Position numbers and translations under genes: made by a program | In this document: one piece after another, positions 60,008-64,000 of the stretch | How the letters are laid out: every line of letters starts with the position of its first letter | Numbering within the stretch: position 1 is the stretch's first letter | Source: Chloroflexota bacterium | Lineage (GTDB): Bacteria > Chloroflexota > UBA11872 | NCBI GenBank assembly: GCA_026707585.1 | Contig: JAPOWQ010000066.1 | Coordinates: 1-64,000 of the forward strand | DNA: 64,000 nt | Reading direction: 5' to 3' | The notes under the pieces: model-generated | What the model was told of the DNA's origin: nothing | Databases searched by the model: none | Seen by the model: the letters and a program-made list of their open reading frames with translations, nothing else

Positions 60008-61888
60008 GTGACGGACGCGAACTTCAATTCCAGGCGTCCGTTCGTGTTTCTCCCTTTCGCGGGGCCACGCTTTGAGCGGGCGATCAGGCAGCTGCGCGAT
60101 TCCCGCCTGAAGCGGCAAGCGTTCAGGACCATCAAGCGGCTCTGCCAGGACGACCGCAGCGCGGGCCTGAACAGCGAAGTGCTGCGGTTGCTCGGCGATG
60201 CGTTGGAATCCCGGTCGGCACGGGTGACCCAGAGCCAGGGAGCGCCCCGGCTGATCTTCGCCCGTGACGATGCTCGGATCGTGGCCCTGTGGGTCGATTA
60301 TCACGACGCAGCCTATGACTGGGAGCGGCGCAACCGCGCACGTATACCTGAGTACGCCAAAGCGGCGGCACCGTTGCGGCTGGAAGGGATGCCCCCGCCA
60401 GTTCCGCGCACTGTGCCTGGCGCGGAGATCCATGCGCCTGACCCCGACCTGCTGGGCGGCCTGGAGGCGGCAAGTTACGAGGAGTACTTCGCGGCACTCG
60501 ACGACTACCAGCGCGCCTATGTCTACAGCGAAGGGGTGTCCTTCCTCACCGCCGGCGCGGGCACAGGCAAGACCTCGATCGCGATCCGGCGCGCGCTGCA
60601 CCTGGCCGCACAGCCGGAGCTTGGCGGCGGGCGGGTGCTCTACCTCTGTTACAACCGTGCACTGATGCTCACCGTCCGCCGCGCTGTCAACACGCTTGGC
60701 ACGCCGGAGATGGCGCACGAGATTGAAGTGAACACGGTTCATGGCTGGGCGGATGCATACCTGCAGAAGCGGGAGGCCGGGTTTTCCGTCGAGGCGTCCG
60801 TTGACATCGACGGCGCATGGCTGCGTTCAGCGATTCCGCAGGAGGTTCCCCGACTGTCGGAAGAGGAGCGACAGGCGCTCGCGGGGCTTTCCGCGCGCGA
60901 TGTCCTCGAAAATGAGATCAAGCACGTGCTGAGCCCCAACCAGTTCGACACTATCGCGCCCTATCTGAACCTCACGCGACCTGAGAGCCAAGGCCTGATA
61001 CGGCTACGACGGCCGCAGCGGCAGGCGATGTGGGCGCTGCACCAGCGCATCCGCCGCCGGCGCGACGCCAAGGGGACGTGGGACGACCTGATCGAGCGGG
61101 CGCGCGTCGTCCTGGCGGCTGACGCCGAGCCGCCGCGCTACCGCGCCGTGATCGTGGACGAGGGGCAGGACTGCTCGCCGGCAATGGCAAGGCTGGCCAA
61201 GGCGTTGGCAGCCGACGACGCGCGGCGTCTGCTCGTGTTGGCGGATCCGGCGCAAGAACTCTATCCGGGCACTTTCCTCTGGGCGCGGCGAGAGTTCCGC
61301 CCTCGCGGCGGACGGGCCCGCGTATTGCGTCGACCCTATCGATCGACTCGGCAGATCCACGCCCTGGCCGCTTCCCTGTACGCCGGGATAGAGGAGACGC
61401 GACGTGAAATCGATGAGATGACCGAGTCCGCACGCGAAGGCCCGCTGCCGCGGCTAGCCAAGTTCGCCACGGAGCGCGAGGGCCTTGAGGCCATTGTTGG
61501 ATGGATTGACGCGGAAATCGCGCACGGCCGACCCGCAGGCCAGATCGCGGTGCTAACGGGTAGCAACCGACAGCGCGACGAAGCGTTCACCGCGCTCGAC
61601 CTCGCTGGCGTGCCCGTGACTACCGTGGACCGCGCCGCACCGCCGGATGGTGTATCGGTTTCGCTCGCTACTGTGAATGCCGCGAAAGGTCTGGACTTCA
61701 CATCGGTCTACCTGCTGGACCCCGGTCTGAGATTCGGCTCGCCCAACAGCCGGCGGGCGCGGTTCTACGTGGCCCTTACGCGGTCCAGCCGCTACTTGTG
61801 CATCGTCTGCTGCCGCGAGGCCGACTCGCCGCTGCTCGACGACCTTGATCCCGCGTGCTACGTGCGGATTGGCGGGGCAGCGACCTAG
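60008..61888 (+). CDS. SF1 (UvrD/Rep-like) helicase with an extra N-terminal domain
   Basis: This 626-residue protein has SF1 motifs: Walker A TAGAGTGKTS (about 182-190), LYLCYNRALMLTVRR, VNTVHGWAD, motif II VIVDEGQDCSP (about 383-392), motif IV LRRPYRSTRQI, SLATVNAAKGLDF and YVALTRSS. Before the helicase, residues 1-110 form an additional domain (AIRQLRDSRLKRQAFRTIKR, RLIFARDDARIVALWVDYHD, AAYDWERRNRA) that resembles RelE/ParE-type toxin folds in layout. Start is GTG 60008. The helicase would unwind DNA; the fusion suggests a defence or RNA-linked role, which is inference. Confidence 0.85.
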   Translation: MTDANFNSRRPFVFLPFAGPRFERAIRQLRDSRLKRQAFRTIKRLCQDDRSAGLNSEVLRLLGDALESRSARVTQSQGAPRLIFARDDARIVALWVDYHDAAYDWERRNRARIPEYAKAAAPLRLEGMPPPVPRTVPGAEIHAPDPDLLGGLEAASYEEYFAALDDYQRAYVYSEGVSFLTAGAGTGKTSIAIRRALHLAAQPELGGGRVLYLCYNRALMLTVRRAVNTLGTPEMAHEIEVNTVHGWADAYLQKREAGFSVEASVDIDGAWLRSAIPQEVPRLSEEERQALAGLSARDVLENEIKHVLSPNQFDTIAPYLNLTRPESQGLIRLRRPQRQAMWALHQRIRRRRDAKGTWDDLIERARVVLAADAEPPRYRAVIVDEGQDCSPAMARLAKALAADDARRLLVLADPAQELYPGTFLWARREFRPRGGRARVLRRPYRSTRQIHALAASLYAGIEETRREIDEMTESAREGPLPRLAKFATEREGLEAIVGWIDAEIAHGRPAGQIAVLTGSNRQRDEAFTALDLAGVPVTTVDRAAPPDGVSVSLATVNAAKGLDFTSVYLLDPGLRFGSPNSRRARFYVALTRSSRYLCIVCCREADSPLLDDLDPACYVRIGGAAT

Positions 61889-61951
61889 ACCATCCGGGCT
61901 GGCTGCCCGTCAGCCCGCCGCCACTCGTCAGGCCAAGGTAAATCGGCGGGA

Positions 61952-62953
61952 CTAGCTGGCGGTGGCCTGGATGAGGGCGCGGAGGTAGCCGACGCACCAG
62001 GCGCGGGCGCGTTCGCGGGCTTCGTTGTCGCCCAGCAGGCCGGGGTAGTGGTCGGGCATGACGAAGCCGTCGAACCCGACCTCGTGAAGGGTTCGCATCT
62101 GGTCGGCGGCGTTGTAGTCGCCCTCGTCCTGGAAGACCTCTTCGAAGCGCGGAATGATGCCGCGAACGTTGCGGAAGTGAATGTTGAAGAGCTTGCCGCG
62201 CTCGCCGAACCTGCGCAGGGCGGCGGGCATGTCCTCCCCGGTCTCCTGCATGGTCCCCAGGCAGAACAGCAGGCCGACGTTGGGGCTGTCGTAGCGGTCC
62301 AGCAGCTGCGCCAGCCCGTCGGGATTGATGAACGGCTGCTCGACGCCGCGATAGAGCCGCAGGGGCGGGTCGTTGGGATGGAAGGCCAGCCGCACGCCGG
62401 CGGACTCGGCGGCGGGCAGCACGCGCTCCATGAAGCCGTCCATGCGGCGCCAGACCTCACCTATCGGCACGCGCACGGCCGGGTCGCCGGTGTCGATGCC
62501 CCAGGTGACCAGGTCCGATTCCTCAACCCAGGCGGCGTCGAAGGTGCGTAGCTCGGTGCCGGCACGGCCGCCTGGCAGGTCCTTGTAGCCGCGCCAGGCC
62601 TGGATGTGCTCGTCGGCATGGGCCACAGCAAAGCCGCAGGTGACCAGCGGGGCGCCCTCGCCGCCGAGGACGCGGATGGTCTCGCACAAGTCGTCGATTT
62701 CCTGTGCGCCCTCGGGATCGCCGCGAAGCACGCCGGCGATACGAGCGCGGCGCAACTCCATGCCGGCCAGTTCGAGCCCCATGGCGTCCAGGCGCTGGAG
62801 CAGGTCACGCAGTCCGGCGGCGTCGACCTTTCCCGTTTCGGCCACGCCCGGCAGTTCGTCGGTGCGCAGGGTGCCGCCGTCCACGCCAATCTGCGCCGCG
62901 TATTGCAGGTGGTCGTTCGAGAGGTCGACGAGACGCAAGCCGATCTTGATCAT
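61952..62953 (-). CDS. mannonate-dehydratase-like (UxuA-family) enzyme
   Basis: This 333-residue xylose-isomerase-fold enzyme has UxuA features: LAFHPNDPPL (metal His), LLFCLGTMQETGEDM, LFNIHFRNVRG (His and Arg) and GFVMPDHYPGLLGDNEA. In the true enzyme a metal ion activates D-mannonate for water loss to 2-keto-3-deoxygluconate. The large middle insert common in UxuA is partly absent, so a related sugar-acid dehydratase is possible. No uxaC or uxuB gene is nearby. Confidence 0.85.
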   Translation of the reverse strand: MIKIGLRLVDLSNDHLQYAAQIGVDGGTLRTDELPGVAETGKVDAAGLRDLLQRLDAMGLELAGMELRRARIAGVLRGDPEGAQEIDDLCETIRVLGGEGAPLVTCGFAVAHADEHIQAWRGYKDLPGGRAGTELRTFDAAWVEESDLVTWGIDTGDPAVRVPIGEVWRRMDGFMERVLPAAESAGVRLAFHPNDPPLRLYRGVEQPFINPDGLAQLLDRYDSPNVGLLFCLGTMQETGEDMPAALRRFGERGKLFNIHFRNVRGIIPRFEEVFQDEGDYNAADQMRTLHEVGFDGFVMPDHYPGLLGDNEARERARAWCVGYLRALIQATAS

Positions 62954-63013
62954 GCGGGCAGGGTACCTGCGGGGACCGTTGGGGGGCTACCAGGCGGTGG
63001 GTCACTTTGAGCT

Positions 63014-63094
63014 TTGGGTGCGCGGAAGACCCCTCACCCCAACCCTCTCCCCCAGGAGAGGGAGGAAGACGGCTGCCTGCTTCGAAGTGCGGGG
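63014..63094. repeat. dispersed-repeat module beside parS
   Basis: Contains gggtgcgcggaagacccctc and accccaaccctctccc with a ctctcccccaggagagg hairpin, then cgaagtgcgggg. This is the family core without inverted ends or target duplication. It ends about 40 bases before the parS site. Confidence 0.65.
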
Positions 63095-63135
63095 AACGAT
63101 CAAGGTGACTGACTGCCGCTACGGGCCGGCTCGAA

Positions 63136-63151
63136 TGTTTCACGTGAAACA
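63136..63151. promoter_or_regulatory. perfect parS site
   Basis: TGTTTCACGTGAAACA is a perfect 16-bp palindrome identical to the bacterial parS consensus, extended to 18 bp by flanking A and T. It lies in a 264-base gap, 10.2 kb from parB and 10.7 kb from oriC, where ParB should nucleate. Confidence 0.95.
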
Positions 63152-63217
63152 TCCGGACTTCCATTCGGTTAGTCGCGGCCGCGTAGCATGGCGCCATCGG
63201 TTGCCGGGGACTAACGC

Positions 63218-64000
63218 GTGACGGCTTTCATTGACGGGTTGCCGGACTTCACGATTGGGGTGGAAGAGGAGTACCTGATCGTCGATCCCGATACGCGGGA
63301 CCTGGTGGCCAATCCGCCGCGGGCGTTGCTGCACGAGTGCGAGGCGGCCATTGCACCCGAGGTGGGCAGCGTCAGCCCGGAACTGCTTCGCTCGCAGATC
63401 GAGGTTGGCACCAGCGTGTGCGGCTCGATCGCCGAGGTTCGCGAACGACTGGCGACGTTGCGACGCACCCTGGCGGAGACGCTGGCGGCGCACGAACTGC
63501 GAATCGTGTCGGCGTCCACTCACCCGTTCGCGCTCTGGTCGCGGCAGTTGCCTACGGACCGGGAGCGCTACAAGGCGCTGACGGAGGACATGCAGACGCT
63601 GGCGCAACGGATGGTGATCGGCGGGATGCACGTGCACGTGGGCATTCCGGATCCGCAGGACCGGATCGACGTGCTGAACCAGGTGACCTACTTCCTGCCG
63701 CACTTGCTGGCGCTGAGCACGTCGTCGCCCTTCTGGCAGGGTCGAGACACCGGCCTGCGCAGTTACCGCCTGACGATCCTGCACGAGCTGCCGCGCACCG
63801 GGCTGCCGGAGCGGTTCGAGAGCGACGGCGAGTACCAGCGCATGATCCAGAGCCTGCTGGACGCCGGGCTGATCGACGACCCGACGAAGGTCTGGTGGGA
63901 CGCGCGGCCGCACGCGCGGCTGCCGACCCTGGAGATGCGGATTACCGACGCCTGCACCAGCCTGGACGACGCGGTCTGCATCGCGGCGCTGTACGTCTGT
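63218..64000 (+). CDS. carboxylate-amine ligase (GCS2/YbdK-type), partial
   Basis: The frame from GTG 63218 stays open to the window edge (261 codons), so the 3' end is missing. It begins FTIGVEEEYLIVDPDTRDLV, the hallmark of the YbdK/GCS2 family. SPELLRSQIEVGTSVCGSIA, GGMHVHVGIPDPQDR and LPTLEMRITDACTSLDDAV follow in family order. It joins glutamate to an amine such as cysteine with ATP. Full family length is about 360-380 residues, so roughly 70 percent is present. Confidence 0.92.
   Translation, partial: MTAFIDGLPDFTIGVEEEYLIVDPDTRDLVANPPRALLHECEAAIAPEVGSVSPELLRSQIEVGTSVCGSIAEVRERLATLRRTLAETLAAHELRIVSASTHPFALWSRQLPTDRERYKALTEDMQTLAQRMVIGGMHVHVGIPDPQDRIDVLNQVTYFLPHLLALSTSSPFWQGRDTGLRSYRLTILHELPRTGLPERFESDGEYQRMIQSLLDAGLIDDPTKVWWDARPHARLPTLEMRITDACTSLDDAVCIAALYVC

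Noticed and set aside
1-64000. CRISPR array, rRNA or tRNA genes
   Set aside because: No regularly spaced repeats with unique spacers, no conserved rRNA segments and no clear cloverleaf with a T-loop were found by eye. A tRNA search program could still reveal one.

Overview
The window is GC-rich and looks like chromosomal DNA from a free-living or host-associated bacterium, most likely a Chloroflexota lineage of the kind found in seawater and sponges. That placement is inference. It rests on high GC, lipoproteins and envelope proteins with long Thr-Pro spacers, LiaF/PspC/DUF5668 membrane clusters, an expansion of Gfo/Idh/MocA dehydrogenases and phytanoyl-CoA dioxygenase-type enzymes, and the dnaA-oriC-parB arrangement. 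No rRNA or tRNA gene was found to confirm it.

Layout. 1-1.75 kb: a visibly A/T-richer stretch with two unrecognised genes. 1.8-20.7 kb: a catabolic and accessory region with an ArsR/VOC pair and its palindromic operator, a DegT aminotransferase, an AAC(3)-type acetyltransferase, two intact and one truncated copies of a five-bladed beta-propeller glycosidase-like protein, tandem 54-residue lipoprotein-like genes, three Gfo/Idh/MocA dehydrogenases, a GH32 enzyme, a sugar ABC binding lipoprotein, a PIN toxin, a sulfatase-superfamily hydrolase with Thr where the formylglycine residue normally lies, and a phytanoyl-CoA dioxygenase-like protein. 20.7-24 kb: a second A/T-richer island with a DGQHR-domain gene broken by one in-frame stop, an overlapping GIY-YIG nuclease, and a pentapeptide-repeat membrane protein. 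24-35 kb: VapBC, SbcCD, isochorismatase-like, TAP-like lipoprotein hydrolase, PEP-mutase-family lyase, a dehydrogenase and an RHH/PIN pair. 35-50.6 kb: VOC, TerC, propeller, aldo/keto reductase, RluB-like synthase, a LiaF/PspC cluster, Nudix, sugar isomerase-like, esterase, LysM/SH3 protein, class A PBP and a VTT-domain protein. 51-54.7 kb: the replication-origin region with dnaA, an oriC with in-phase DnaA boxes and an A/T-rich segment, parB and a rhomboid protease. A perfect parS lies at 63.1 kb and a near-perfect one at the rhomboid start codon. 54.8-64 kb: secreted propeller, XRE regulator, OsmC, a dehydrogenase, an SF1 helicase with an extra N-terminal domain, a mannonate-dehydratase-like enzyme, and the start of a glutamate-cysteine-ligase-like gene cut by the window edge.

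The carbohydrate genes (propellers, GH32, sulfatase-like enzyme, five dehydrogenases, UxuA-like enzyme, esterase, binding lipoprotein) read together as a scavenging capacity for decorated sugars, although they are scattered singly and in mixed orientations rather than in one operon.

The strongest hidden structure is a family of non-coding elements of about 122 bp (longer composites 240-270 bp) with inverted ends GAGACCTTTGCG and target duplications. One copy splits a DUF7662-like/antitoxin-like gene, and removing it with one target copy restores the reading frame exactly. Two others sit at stop codons and one sits directly before the sbcD start codon.
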